IMG/VR virus record: IMGVR_UViG_3300005827_000005
Span: 1 to 51,816 of that record
Length of the DNA stretch: 51,816 nucleotides
Direction: 5' to 3' (one strand)
DNA from: a virus
Within the stretch, counting starts at the first letter, position 1. Every line of letters begins with the position of its first letter. The notes under the pieces are model-generated. The model was not told where the DNA came from. It worked only from the letters and a program-made list of their open reading frames with translations, and did no database searches. Shown here piece after piece: positions 6,663 to 15,503 of this stretch. Both the position numbers and the translations under genes were made by a program.

Positions 6663-8870
6663 ATGAATCTAAATCCGTTTAGAAGAAAAACAATTATTGC
6701 TTTGCCTGATGTGAAAAAGGAAGAACTTTTTGATCTAGCAGAAGGCCAAGGCGATGAGGCAATGCAGCTTAGAATTGGCAATGCAATTCAAAAGCAATTG
6801 GATGATTCTAGTTTTTTTCAGTATGCAGAAAATAATCAGGAAGGTAATTACTTTCAATCTGAGTTTAATATTATAGCAACATCGGCTAGAATAAAAACAA
6901 CATACGCAAAAGAACCTTGGATTGCAGCAACAACAAATTTAATAGCAAAAAGTTTATCATCACTACCAATGAAAGTAGTTTCTGCTACAGATGAAGATTT
7001 ACCAAATCACCCGCTAAATGATCAATTAAAATCTGCGAATGTTCTAGACGGTGAACTAATGCAGCAATGGAAATGCGATATCGATTTCCTATTAGGCGGC
7101 AATGCATACATTATTTTTGATGAAAAATATAGATCGAGTATAGTTGTACCTTGTGAAATGTGCACTATCGATATAAATGAACAAACTCAAATGCCACAAT
7201 ATTTGTGCGTTGGTTCTGGAAAAAGTTATAGAAGATTTCCTTGGCAGCAAGTAGTTCATTTTAAATTCCCAAATCCTTACAACATGTATTACGGACTTAG
7301 TTTATACACTGCTGCAAGTAGACCTATTCTTTTAGATCGATACAAAAATGAATTTGAAATGGCATTCTACTTAAGGGGTGCAACAAACGCTGGTATTATT
7401 GAAACTACTGATGAAGTAAATAAAACTAGAATGCAGCGTTTAATGAGAACGTTTGAAGCGGTTTACACAGGTCGTAGAAATTGGTGGAGAACTATCTTTT
7501 TGCCCAAGGGTGCTAAGTGGGTTCAATCAGGCATGAAAATGTCAGAGATGCAATACTTGGAAACCTTGCGAGAGAACAGATTATCTATTTTAGCTTGTCT
7601 CGGTGTGCCTCCAGCAAAAGTTGGTATCACAACTGATGTAAACAGAGCGACTTCAGAAACACAAGATAAAGACTATTGGGAAAATACGATTAAACCAATT
7701 GCAAATTTCAAGGCTGCATGTTGGAATAATTCCTATTTAGTTAGAGTTATCTATAAGGGAAAAGTTAAAATAGTTCCTGATTTTGATGCAATTGAAGCAA
7801 TTGCTGGCAGTATGATTACAAAAGGCGATAAAGCTAAATCAATGCAGCCTTTCTTTTGGATTGATGAAATTAGAGAAAAAATTTACAAAGAAAAACCTCT
7901 ACCAAATAATGCTGGTCAAAAATTTGTTTCGGAAGTTTCTGCTTCACCAACTCCGATACAAAACTCATTACAATTAGATGCTGGAACCGTTGTTGATCAA
8001 CCGATTGAAGATCAAGTAATTGTTTTGAGCGCAAAACAAGGTGTTGTTGGTGATCAAGATCAACTAGAGCAAAAGCTTTCTCCGATGTATTCATCAAAAA
8101 TAGAAGATTTAACAGATTATATTTTAGCAATTGTTGAAAATGCGCTTAGAAAAGAAATGAATATTCTTAGTGTTTTAAATACCTTAGAGAAAAAATTTGC
8201 AGAAAAATATATTAGGTCTGTTGAAAGAATTTTAGTTGTCGCATTGCAGCGAGGTTTTAGTTTAGCAGAAGGTCAAGCTAAACAATTACGTGATACGATA
8301 TCGAACAAAGCAACTTTTAATGCACGTGATCAGCAAGCTATTGATGCTTTGAGAGAAGAACAGTTAGACGGACAAAAAACTCAGCTGTTGAAAAGGTCTG
8401 TGGAAAACTTTTATAAGTTTAACAAAACAACTACTTCTAGGATTATGGATATCATCGCAAATGGTGTTGAGGATGGAAAAACTCAAGATCAAATTGCAGC
8501 GACTATTCGAGAAAATTACAAAGAAAAATACAAAGGACAATCGAACACGATTACTAGGACAGAAATACTCACTTCTGTTTCTCAAGGTATGAAGTGGAAT
8601 CACGATGTTCTTAAAGAAGTTTTCGATGATGTCAAAAAACAATGGTTTCACGTTGGAGATGCTGGAAGTAATCCTGATGCTAGAGATAATCATTTTGGGT
8701 TTGAACAACTAGGTGTTGTCGATAGTGATTATAAGTTTGGCGGTGTTTTGAGCTACCCTAGGGACAACTCTGCACCAGCGGACGAGGTAATTAATTGCCG
8801 CTGCTCAATGGTTTCAGTCATTCCAAAAGATGCTAAGTCACATGCTGATATCATACTAGACAAGGTTTAA
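6663..8870 (+). CDS. Portal protein fused to a MuF/SPP1-gp7 head morphogenesis domain
   Basis: 735 residues from the ATG at 6663 (AAAAGG 9 bases upstream); an in-frame TTG at 6618 is less likely. Residues about 1-430 are an HK97-type portal, the dodecameric DNA channel at the capsid vertex: AATTNLIAKSLSSLPMKVVS, FLLGGNAYIIFD, LRGATNAGII and LGVPPAKVG. The last about 170 residues match the MuF minor head protein: TRTEILTSVSQGMKW, then HVGDAGSNPDARDNH and EVINCRCSMV. Portal and MuF are usually adjacent genes; here they form one chain. Between them lies a helical, Q/K/E-rich linker. Confidence 0.9.
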   Translation: MNLNPFRRKTIIALPDVKKEELFDLAEGQGDEAMQLRIGNAIQKQLDDSSFFQYAENNQEGNYFQSEFNIIATSARIKTTYAKEPWIAATTNLIAKSLSSLPMKVVSATDEDLPNHPLNDQLKSANVLDGELMQQWKCDIDFLLGGNAYIIFDEKYRSSIVVPCEMCTIDINEQTQMPQYLCVGSGKSYRRFPWQQVVHFKFPNPYNMYYGLSLYTAASRPILLDRYKNEFEMAFYLRGATNAGIIETTDEVNKTRMQRLMRTFEAVYTGRRNWWRTIFLPKGAKWVQSGMKMSEMQYLETLRENRLSILACLGVPPAKVGITTDVNRATSETQDKDYWENTIKPIANFKAACWNNSYLVRVIYKGKVKIVPDFDAIEAIAGSMITKGDKAKSMQPFFWIDEIREKIYKEKPLPNNAGQKFVSEVSASPTPIQNSLQLDAGTVVDQPIEDQVIVLSAKQGVVGDQDQLEQKLSPMYSSKIEDLTDYILAIVENALRKEMNILSVLNTLEKKFAEKYIRSVERILVVALQRGFSLAEGQAKQLRDTISNKATFNARDQQAIDALREEQLDGQKTQLLKRSVENFYKFNKTTTSRIMDIIANGVEDGKTQDQIAATIRENYKEKYKGQSNTITRTEILTSVSQGMKWNHDVLKEVFDDVKKQWFHVGDAGSNPDARDNHFGFEQLGVVDSDYKFGGVLSYPRDNSAPADEVINCRCSMVSVIPKDAKSHADIILDKV

Positions 8871-8886
8871 ATTTTATCGTAAAATT

Positions 8887-8900
8887 TTGTAAACACAATA
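8887..8900 (+). promoter_or_regulatory. TTGTAAACA motif ahead of the protease gene
   Basis: TTGTAAACACAATA lies 9 bases upstream of the protease start. Near-identical TTGTAAACATAATA occurs at 15471 before the tail chaperone. Its reverse complement, TGTTTACAA, lies upstream of three other genes. Probably a phage regulator site or promoter element. Confidence 0.45.
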
Positions 8901-8909
8901 GGCGTAAAA

Positions 8910-9857
8910 ATGAAACAAAAGTATTTGAATCAATCATTAGGTTTTTCTATCGACTTGAACGATGGTAAAAAATGGCAATCTACAAAGCAAGGAACGCTTA
9001 AACTTGTTAATCCTAATGATACCGATAAGCTATTTACTGTCGGCTATCTAAAAGTTGTAAATAAAGATGCTGCTGCTAGTGGAAATGAAAAACCAAATGG
9101 AAAAGTTTACATTTCAGGTATGGCTAATGCTAATGTAGTCGATCGTGTGAAAGAACGTGTTGATCCCCGCGGTTTAGATTCTACAGACTTTCTTAAAAAC
9201 CCTATTTTATTAGCACATCATAGTTATTACCACCCAATCGGACAAGTAACAAGATTAGAACAAACTAACGAAGGTGTTGAGTTTGAAGCTTGGGTTGGTG
9301 ATCCAACAAAAGCCGATCTAACTGAAATGCAAGAAGAAGTTAGAAGCCTTGTTAAACAAGGTATTTTGAAAACTGTTTCGATAGGATTTATTCCAAAAGA
9401 AATTCAAAGACCAACATACAATGATGAAGGTTCCATGATTGAACCTCTCATTATTTTAAAATGGGAACTGCTAGAATTATCTATCGTAGGCGTTCCTTGT
9501 AATCAGGATTCAACTTTTAGCGTGGTTGATAATGGAAAAAATCACACTGAAGGAGAAAATAAAAATACTACTAACAAAGGAATAGATGAAATGTCAGACA
9601 AAAAAACAAGTGAAGATAATGCGGTAAAAACTGTATTAGATGAAATTAAAACAATCCTTAGCGGATTATCTACTGATATGAAAACAGTATCAGAAAGCAC
9701 ACAATCACTTTTGAAAAAAATGGATGAAAAAGCAAAAAAACCTAGTGACGGTGAACCTGATGAAGATGATGCTGCAAAAAGATTGTCTGTGTTAGAAACA
9801 AAATTTGCAGATGTAAGCAAAGTAATTGCTATGGTTTGGGATAAATTAAGTAAGTAG
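8910..9857 (+). CDS. HK97-type prohead maturation protease with scaffold-like C-terminus
   Basis: 315 residues. A serine protease that trims capsid and scaffold during head maturation. Residues about 64-205 carry the U35/HK97 fold: KVYISGMAN, the histidine at 103/104 in LLAHHSYYHPIGQV, S157 in KTVSIGFIP, and the ending ELSIVGVPCNQDS. The C-terminal about 100 residues are hydrophilic and coiled-coil-like, as expected for an internal scaffold. An in-frame ATG at 9591 with a good ribosome site could also release this part separately. The start at 8910 follows a TGTAAACA motif. Confidence 0.9.
   Translation: MKQKYLNQSLGFSIDLNDGKKWQSTKQGTLKLVNPNDTDKLFTVGYLKVVNKDAAASGNEKPNGKVYISGMANANVVDRVKERVDPRGLDSTDFLKNPILLAHHSYYHPIGQVTRLEQTNEGVEFEAWVGDPTKADLTEMQEEVRSLVKQGILKTVSIGFIPKEIQRPTYNDEGSMIEPLIILKWELLELSIVGVPCNQDSTFSVVDNGKNHTEGENKNTTNKGIDEMSDKKTSEDNAVKTVLDEIKTILSGLSTDMKTVSESTQSLLKKMDEKAKKPSDGEPDEDDAAKRLSVLETKFADVSKVIAMVWDKLSK
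9591..9857 (+). CDS. Probable nested scaffold protein (in-frame internal start)
   Basis: 88 residues (MSDKKTSEDNAVKT...), sharing the protease frame and stop. The internal ATG follows AAAGGA at 9577-9582 by 8 bases, an unexpectedly good ribosome site inside a gene. The product is acidic and helical (KTVLDEIKTILSG, LSVLETKFADVSK), as scaffold proteins are. Lambda C/Nu3 is the established precedent for protease and scaffold made from one frame. Existence of the separate product is inferred. Confidence 0.5.
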   Translation: MSDKKTSEDNAVKTVLDEIKTILSGLSTDMKTVSESTQSLLKKMDEKAKKPSDGEPDEDDAAKRLSVLETKFADVSKVIAMVWDKLSK

Positions 9858-9925
9858 TATCGTTTCAGCATTTGTTAATAGCTGTTTCATTTCATTTAAA
9901 ACAAATTTTTAAAAGGGTTTAAATT

Positions 9926-11332
9926 ATGTCAGAACAAAAAGATCCTATTGCTTCTATTTTAGAGCAAGTAAATAAGGAACAAAAAGGTAAAACAAGCGAT
10001 GTAGTAGATAATAAGACAGCACCAGCACAAATTGGTAAGCCTGTATTTGAAAAAGACTTAGAAATTTTGTCTGCTTTTGGTATCAAAGGTTTGCAATCTG
10101 TTATCGGACATAGAATCGATGAAAATGCTCAAGGGAAAACATCTGCTGCAATGCCTTTGAACTTTGGTTCTAAAGCTTCTGTAGGTAAATTACCTGATGA
10201 TGTTCGTTTGAGATTATTCAATCTTAAGAAATTAGTTTCTGATGCTGAAATTCAAGCCGGTTATATTTACAAAACAGCTAATGTTTCACCAGAACAAATC
10301 ATGTCAACTCCTATCTTTAAAGATATGGTTGCACCTATGTTAAAGGCTTACAACGTAACTGATTTTGTAAACTGGATACCTACAGTTCAAGCAAGATTTT
10401 ATTTTGAAGAATTTGAAATCCCTTATTTGTTGGCAAATCAATTTGACATGTTGCCTATGGAAGCCACCAGCATGGAAGTAGCTGGAGACTTAGGATTTAT
10501 GGAAGGTGTAGAAGAAACTGATGATGCTACATTTACACCACAATATACTACTGCTGCTAAGTATCCTATTACAGCACGTAACAACGTAGTTCATTCTAAG
10601 ATTACTGAAGATTTAATTGCAGATAGCGCACCAGCATATATCGAAAGATATAGAAGAAATGTTTTAATCGGTACTGCTAGAGCGTTTGAAAAATCAATCA
10701 TCAACGGTGATACAACTATATTAACTTCGATTCGTGGTGATGGTCATCAAGATACTGATACTAGAGCATTAGCATTAAATGCAACATTCTCTAAGTCTTT
10801 TGATGGTCTTAGAAAAAGAGCATTTGCAAACACTGCAAACGGTGTTGTTATCGACAACCAAGGCGATAGCGTTTCTAAAACAACTTTCGCAAAACTCCTT
10901 GAATCATTCGATGAAGCAGGTACTGATAAGAGCGATTTAATGTACATCGTTCCGAATATCATCGAAACAAAAGTTATCACTGGTGCAATTCCAGAACTCT
11001 TTACAGCATTCACTTACGGTTCTGTTGCTAGTAATGTTAGCGGAAAATGTCCTCCAATTTTCGGTATTAGCCCGCTTTCATCTGCATTCATGAGAACAGA
11101 TTTAAACGCTTCTGGTGTTTACCAATCTGGCCAGACTTTAACTAGTATTTTACTTGTTAAGAAGTCTCGTTTTGCTTGCTACACTCGCCAAGCAACTCGT
11201 GTATGGGCTGCGCCAACTGCTGCAAATACTGATCAAATGAGCATGACAGCCAAAACAAGACACACTTTTGCTGGTAACCCACAATCTGCAAAAGAAAAAT
11301 CTGTAGCAATGGCTATCAACATCGCAAGATAA
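9926..11332 (+). CDS. Major capsid protein (HK97 fold)
   Basis: 468 residues, right size and position (after protease and scaffold) for the shell protein. The N-terminal about 110 residues are polar and may be a cleaved delta domain. The body shows HK97-type landmarks: a long helix-strand region with FVNWIPTVQARFYFEEFEIP, EKSIINGDTT (the helix before the P-loop), SDLMYIVPNIIETKVITG, and a late GKCPPIFGISP. Ribosome site AAAAGGG. A terminator follows the gene, as often seen after highly expressed capsid genes. Confidence 0.88.
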   Translation: MSEQKDPIASILEQVNKEQKGKTSDVVDNKTAPAQIGKPVFEKDLEILSAFGIKGLQSVIGHRIDENAQGKTSAAMPLNFGSKASVGKLPDDVRLRLFNLKKLVSDAEIQAGYIYKTANVSPEQIMSTPIFKDMVAPMLKAYNVTDFVNWIPTVQARFYFEEFEIPYLLANQFDMLPMEATSMEVAGDLGFMEGVEETDDATFTPQYTTAAKYPITARNNVVHSKITEDLIADSAPAYIERYRRNVLIGTARAFEKSIINGDTTILTSIRGDGHQDTDTRALALNATFSKSFDGLRKRAFANTANGVVIDNQGDSVSKTTFAKLLESFDEAGTDKSDLMYIVPNIIETKVITGAIPELFTAFTYGSVASNVSGKCPPIFGISPLSSAFMRTDLNASGVYQSGQTLTSILLVKKSRFACYTRQATRVWAAPTAANTDQMSMTAKTRHTFAGNPQSAKEKSVAMAINIAR

Positions 11333-11339
11333 ATTTAAT

Positions 11340-11367
11340 TTACCCTTGAAATATAGGGTAACTTTTT
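11340..11367 (+). terminator. Intrinsic terminator after the capsid gene
   Basis: TTACCCT (11340-11346) pairs with AGGGTAA (11355-11361) over an 8-base loop, then CTTTTT. The short stem suggests partial read-through into the connector genes. Confidence 0.65.
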
Positions 11368-11380
11368 AGAAAGTTTTATT

Positions 11381-11707
11381 ATGCTTTGCAGAATTTATAA
11401 TTGTGATCAAATGCTTAATATGCCAATATCTCAGCTTGGTGGTATTGTTGTTCATCATGGACAAGTTTTAATTGTTAATGATCAAATTGGAGATGAATTA
11501 AAAAAGAATTTCGGTTCTAAATTAGTTCATGTTGGAAATATTGATAAGTCTCAATTGGCTTCTGGTTCTTTTGAATTAGCGCAAGCTTCTAAATTTGCTC
11601 CTAGCAATACTGTTGCTGCTGAAATTGAGCAAAAAGAAGATACTCAATTTAAAGCTCCAAACAGAGATATGGCTGGAAAAACTAAAGGAAAAGTCAGGAC
11701 TAAATAA
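11381..11707 (+). CDS. Hypothetical head-region protein
   Basis: 108 residues between capsid and connector genes. The N-terminal half is compact (MLCRIYNCDQMLNMP, then GQVLIVNDQIGDELKKNFG). The C-terminal half is polar and basic at the end (KTKGKVRTK). The position suits a head-decoration or head-completion protein, but no family is recognised. It lies 3 bases before the next gene. Confidence 0.5.
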   Translation: MLCRIYNCDQMLNMPISQLGGIVVHHGQVLIVNDQIGDELKKNFGSKLVHVGNIDKSQLASGSFELAQASKFAPSNTVAAEIEQKEDTQFKAPNRDMAGKTKGKVRTK

Positions 11708-11710
11708 AAA

Positions 11711-12319
11711 ATGTCACTTACGACAATGAACGATATTAAAACTTTTTTAGGAATATCACTAAGTGATACTAGCAAGGATGCTATTATCACGATGTTTAAA
11801 GATTCTGTTGAGCAAAGTATTATAAATTACTGCGAATCAGATTTTTCAACAAAAGTTGTTACTAATGAAGTTTTAGACGGTGTTTTAAGTGATATTATTG
11901 TTCCAAAAAATTTTCCTGTTCTATCTGTTCAACAGGTAGTAATAGGAAACGGAATAGATAACAGCGGTGGTTTAACATTAGCTACTAATGATTATTATTT
12001 TGACGAAAGCTCTATAATTTTAAAGATAAATACTACACCTTTTTATAGATCTTCCGTGAAAATAGATTATACCTATGGTTATTCTACTGTTCCAGCAGAC
12101 GTTAAAATGTGCGTTTATCAAGCTGTTAAAGCAGAATTACAGCGATATGAATCTAATACTGAAAACGTATCAAGTAGATCAAAAGAAGGCGAAAGCGAAA
12201 GCCTTGGCGCTTCATGGGATTCTATAAGTGGACTTCCTAAACAAATAATTTCTAAGTTGCAAAGCTATCGTAGTAGTTACGAGTTCCCGAATATTTCTAT
12301 GTCGCAAAGGAACTACTAA
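11711..12319 (+). CDS. Head-tail connector (HK97 gp6-like)
   Basis: 202 residues. Adaptor proteins of this class form a ring under the portal. The pattern is typical: N-terminal MTMNDIKTFLGIS-type start (here TTMNDIKTFLGISLSDTSKD), helices up to VEQSIINYCESDF, a beta section with SSVKIDYTYGYSTVPADVK, and a final helix VYQAVKAELQRYE. Its stop overlaps the next gene's start by one base (TAATG). Confidence 0.75.
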   Translation: MSLTTMNDIKTFLGISLSDTSKDAIITMFKDSVEQSIINYCESDFSTKVVTNEVLDGVLSDIIVPKNFPVLSVQQVVIGNGIDNSGGLTLATNDYYFDESSIILKINTTPFYRSSVKIDYTYGYSTVPADVKMCVYQAVKAELQRYESNTENVSSRSKEGESESLGASWDSISGLPKQIISKLQSYRSSYEFPNISMSQRNY

Positions 12320-12891
12320 TGAACGATATAAATGCTTTAAAAGAATATGTTGTAGAATTAACTGATAAGAATGAAAAAGCACAATTCAAAGCAATGGTTG
12401 CTTGTCTGCAATTATCAGAAGCTTTTGCAAAAAGAAATATTACAAAAAACTTTACTGGTAGAAATGGTAGAAGATTGTCAGGTGGTTTATTAAATTCCGT
12501 TTATGTTAACTACAAAATGGAAGGTAAAACAATGACAGGTCAGTTAGGTGTTAAGAATATTCCTTACGGTGCTATCCATGAATTTGGTGGAACTATCACA
12601 CCTAAAAACGCTAAACATCTTTGGATTCCTAGATATGTAAATTCTAAAAAAATGACACCTATGGAATTCATGGCTTTGAAAAAAGGTAATCCTAGAGATT
12701 ATTTTTTAAATGATAAAGTAGCTGGTAAGGTGTTAAATAAAAATAGAAAGAAAAACGAAAGAGCTAAAATAATACCTTTATTTATGCTAGTCGATAAAGT
12801 TCAAATGCCAGCAAGACCTTACTTAGCACCAGCTATGGAAGATGCTTTTGATAATTACGGTGATTATTACCAGAAATTTTTAGGTGAGTAA
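12319..12891 (+). CDS. Head-tail joining / virion morphogenesis protein (HK97 gp10-like)
   Basis: 190 residues. The recognisable core is SGGLLNSVYVNYK, then PYGAIHEFGGTITPK, then MPARPYLAPAMEDAF near the end; IHEFGG...RPYLAPA is the hallmark of gp10-like tail-completion proteins. A lysine-rich insert (about 115-150) sits between the two motifs. It overlaps both neighbours by one base, in the standard connector, stopper and terminator gene order. Confidence 0.8.
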   Translation: MNDINALKEYVVELTDKNEKAQFKAMVACLQLSEAFAKRNITKNFTGRNGRRLSGGLLNSVYVNYKMEGKTMTGQLGVKNIPYGAIHEFGGTITPKNAKHLWIPRYVNSKKMTPMEFMALKKGNPRDYFLNDKVAGKVLNKNRKKNERAKIIPLFMLVDKVQMPARPYLAPAMEDAFDNYGDYYQKFLGE

Positions 12892-13355
12892 TGTCAACTC
12901 GTTCTGAAATAATGCAAGCAATAGCTGATAGACTTGTTACAATTACATCTGCAAATGGTTATGATCTTAATTTGAAAAAAGTTTATTACGATAAAATACC
13001 TATGGGTATTCAATTATTATCACATCAATTACCTTGTTTATTTTTGCTTTCTGATTCTGACAATCCTAAAATGCAAAACTCTTGTGTAATTGGTGACTGG
13101 ACTATAAGAATTCAAATTTGGGCTGAAGGCAAAGCTTCTGATTTTCAAATGGATGATTATGTTAGAGATGTTTTTAAATGCATTTATGCTAATTCATCTA
13201 CTGCACAAGTTAATGATCAATTTAGATCACTTCATTCAAAGTTAGTTCGCATTGAACCATTGTCAATTGATCCTGATTTGAATATGATAGAGGCTAATCG
13301 TGTTTACGAACTCACTTTTAAAATTGAGTATCGTACAAATTTATTTTCTTTATGA
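12891..13355 (+). CDS. Tail terminator / tail-completion protein
   Basis: 154 residues. Begins STRSEIMQAIADRLVTI, then LPCLFLLSDSDNP, DWTIRIQIWAEGKASD and YELTFKIEYRTNLFS. This helix, strand, long-middle, final-strand layout and the size suit the proteins that cap the head end of the tail tube (gpU-like or DUF3168-like). The call rests mainly on position between the gp10-like and tube genes. Confidence 0.6.
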   Translation: MSTRSEIMQAIADRLVTITSANGYDLNLKKVYYDKIPMGIQLLSHQLPCLFLLSDSDNPKMQNSCVIGDWTIRIQIWAEGKASDFQMDDYVRDVFKCIYANSSTAQVNDQFRSLHSKLVRIEPLSIDPDLNMIEANRVYELTFKIEYRTNLFSL

Positions 13356-13365
13356 AAGGTTTTTT

Positions 13366-13737
13366 ATGTTGATGTTTAAGAAAGTTTTATTGTTAATTGT
13401 TGGTTTTATTTCTTGTAATCTTTTCGCTCAATCTGTAATTTTTCCAGACCGCGTGACTAGAGTTAGTAACTATCATACCACGGTAGGAACAACAACAGCT
13501 GCTGCAATTCCTACTGTTTCAACTGATGTAATAGGTTGGGAAATTTGCAATGATGCTGTAAATACAAGTACATTTCTAGCCGTTGGTCAAGCTGCTGATG
13601 TTTCTACCGATGGTGTAGTATTAGGTTTAGGTCAGTGCTTTAAATGTCCTAACTGCACAAACGCTTTATTAAAACTAATGAAAGTTGAAGGTCAAGCCGC
13701 AAGTAATGGATACTCTGTTATTCAGTACAGAAAATAA
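13366..13737 (+). CDS. Secreted small protein with Sec signal, in the tail operon
   Basis: 123 residues from the ATG at 13366, 6 bases after AAAGG. The N-terminus MLMFKKVLLLIVGFISCNLF followed by AQS is a clear Sec signal peptide with a signal peptidase I site after LFA. The mature part is beta-rich and has a CFKCPNC motif. A secreted product amid cytoplasmic virion-assembly genes is unusual. It may be a virion protein that retains a hydrophobic head, or a periplasmic factor. Possible terminator at 13744-13774. Confidence 0.6.
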   Translation: MLMFKKVLLLIVGFISCNLFAQSVIFPDRVTRVSNYHTTVGTTTAAAIPTVSTDVIGWEICNDAVNTSTFLAVGQAADVSTDGVVLGLGQCFKCPNCTNALLKLMKVEGQAASNGYSVIQYRK

Positions 13738-13743
13738 ATAATT

Positions 13744-13774
13744 AAGGCGGTCTTAATAGGCCGCTTGAATTTTT
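13744..13774 (+). terminator. Weak terminator-like hairpin
   Basis: AAG-G-CGGTC (13744-13752) pairs with GGCCGCTT (13759-13766), with one bulged G and one G-T pair. GAATTTTT follows. It lies between the secreted-protein and tail-tube genes and may be a leaky terminator. Confidence 0.45.
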
Positions 13775-13797
13775 ACATTCATAAAGGAAATAAAAAT

Positions 13798-15387
13798 ATG
13801 AAATTTAGATCGAGAATAGATTATGCATCAATTTACAATTCTGATAGAAACGGAATTAACTTAGGTATTGATTCTGCTGTTTTCTTAAAAAAAGAATTAA
13901 CTCCAAGAGTTTTTAATGCTCCGACAATTGGAACACAAGGTAAGTCTACTAGTGCTAATACTGCTATTACAGATATTTCTGCATTAACAGATACAAATTT
14001 AAGAGTATCTGTTGACGGTGGTGCTATTGTTAACGTTACATTATCAAACGCTGGTAAAACAACAGGTAACTTAATCGCTGCTGAATTAGAATCTAAAATT
14101 AATACTGCATTAATTGCAGCTGGTCAAGACGGTAGAGTTTGGGTTGAATTTGTTGTTGATCATTATATTATTTGTTCACAAAAAACAGGTATAACTTCAA
14201 GCGTTGTTGTAACAAATGGACTTACTTTAAATATTGCAGATGATTTAGATTTAGGAACTGCTAATACTGGAACTGAAACAGTAGGTACTAATGACGAAGA
14301 TTTCTTGTTGTATACAACTGGAAACGCTACATACAAGCAAGATGTTGAATCTAATGCACATCGTTCCGGAAGAAGTCATACAGGTATTGTCAAAAAGAAA
14401 AAAATGGCTGAATGGAGCTTTGCTACTTATATCAATATGTTTGGTTCAGCCGGTGATTCAATTGATAAAGCAGTTCGTCTTTTATGGGAACAATTATTAG
14501 GAACTGAAGTTGTAACTGGTAGCTCTATTCAATACAAGCAAGGTATTCCTAACACTTTCGCCTCTCTTGTTAGATGTTCAACAATTTTTGGAGAATACTT
14601 CACAGGTCTTTACACTAGAGACATGACTTTAACCCAAGCGGGTGATGCTGCTGGTACAGAAGAATGGTCAGGAAAAGGCGCAAAAAGAACAATCGCTGGC
14701 TTATCTCAAGTAAACGGTGCTGTTGTTGCTAGTGCTGATGTTATTCTAAACTCGGGAGAAGCAAAACGCTATGACGTTGGCGCACCAGTTATGCTTGTTG
14801 ATATCGATGGTAGAACAGTTTTGTACGGTCAAGATGGTTCTTTATTAATTAGCAACATTGATTTACTAACTCACAAGTTAACATTGAATGCATCTGTTTC
14901 AATTGCAGATAATTCTTTTGTTGTTCCTTGGAATCCAGCAGCATTTAGCTCAACTGGACGTGATGCAATTTTTACTGACTTAGTGGGTAGTATAAAATTG
15001 AATCAAACATCATCGGCTATTTGTGCAACTAATATTCAGTTAGCTTTTGTTAACGATCATACAGATTTTGACAACTGCTTCGGTTCAGAAACCAACTTGG
15101 GTTATGCTGCTGCGAATAGAATGACAATAACTTTAACAGTAACATTTGACTTGTCGAATGAAAATTTTGCTGAAGTTGTTCAGGCTGCAAATTTTGCTGG
15201 TTTCAGTCCAGAAATTATTATCGGTGATGTTTCTGGTAGACACTTAAAGATAACCGCTCCAAAATGGATTCCTAGCGTACCATCCCTTGAAGTTCCAGAA
15301 AATGGAGTAACACCTGTTACTTTAGAGGGTATTTTATACCAGTCAGCTGCTGGTGCAAATGATGCAATTCTGGTAGAATTTAAATAG
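13798..15387 (+). CDS. Major tail tube protein
   Basis: 529 residues from the ATG at 13798 behind AAAGGAAATAAAA; an in-frame TTG at 13765 is less likely. It polymerises as hexameric rings to form the tail tube. Residues about 50-170 look like an inserted repeat domain known from flagellar-hook and tail-sheath proteins (LRVSVDGGAIVNVTLSNAG, LESKINTALIAAGQ, then ITSSVVVTNG). The remainder is beta-rich, with REDL-free tube features (GLYTRDMTLTQAGDAAG and MTITLTVTFDLSNENF). Position before the chaperone frameshift genes supports the call. It is large for a tube protein. Confidence 0.75.
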   Translation: MKFRSRIDYASIYNSDRNGINLGIDSAVFLKKELTPRVFNAPTIGTQGKSTSANTAITDISALTDTNLRVSVDGGAIVNVTLSNAGKTTGNLIAAELESKINTALIAAGQDGRVWVEFVVDHYIICSQKTGITSSVVVTNGLTLNIADDLDLGTANTGTETVGTNDEDFLLYTTGNATYKQDVESNAHRSGRSHTGIVKKKKMAEWSFATYINMFGSAGDSIDKAVRLLWEQLLGTEVVTGSSIQYKQGIPNTFASLVRCSTIFGEYFTGLYTRDMTLTQAGDAAGTEEWSGKGAKRTIAGLSQVNGAVVASADVILNSGEAKRYDVGAPVMLVDIDGRTVLYGQDGSLLISNIDLLTHKLTLNASVSIADNSFVVPWNPAAFSSTGRDAIFTDLVGSIKLNQTSSAICATNIQLAFVNDHTDFDNCFGSETNLGYAAANRMTITLTVTFDLSNENFAEVVQAANFAGFSPEIIIGDVSGRHLKITAPKWIPSVPSLEVPENGVTPVTLEGILYQSAAGANDAILVEFK

Positions 15388-15421
15388 TCTCCTAGATATT
15401 TGATACAATGTTTTCAAGCCC

Positions 15422-15454
15422 ATGCCTTACTAGTTCAAACTAGCAAGGCATTTT
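15422..15454 (+). terminator. Intrinsic terminator after the tail tube gene
   Basis: ATGCCTT (15422-15428) pairs with AAGGCAT (15445-15451). Inside it, CTAGT pairs with ACTAG around a 4-base loop. A T-run (TTTTCTTTT) follows. Confidence 0.8.
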
Positions 15455-15470
15455 CTTTTATGATATGATT

Positions 15471-15486
15471 TTGTAAACATAATATT
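15471..15486 (+). promoter_or_regulatory. TTGTAAACATAATATT motif before the tail chaperone gene
   Basis: It shares TTGTAAACAyAATA with 8887-8900. It contains a CATAAT/TAATAT -10-like core and lies between a terminator and a gene start, which is where a new promoter is expected. Confidence 0.5.
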
Positions 15487-15503
15487 TAAATGGAGATTAA
15501 AAA

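Noticed and set aside
14291-14500. 69-residue plus ORF inside the tail tube gene
   Set aside because: Alternative frame wholly inside a well-supported gene, with no ribosome site.
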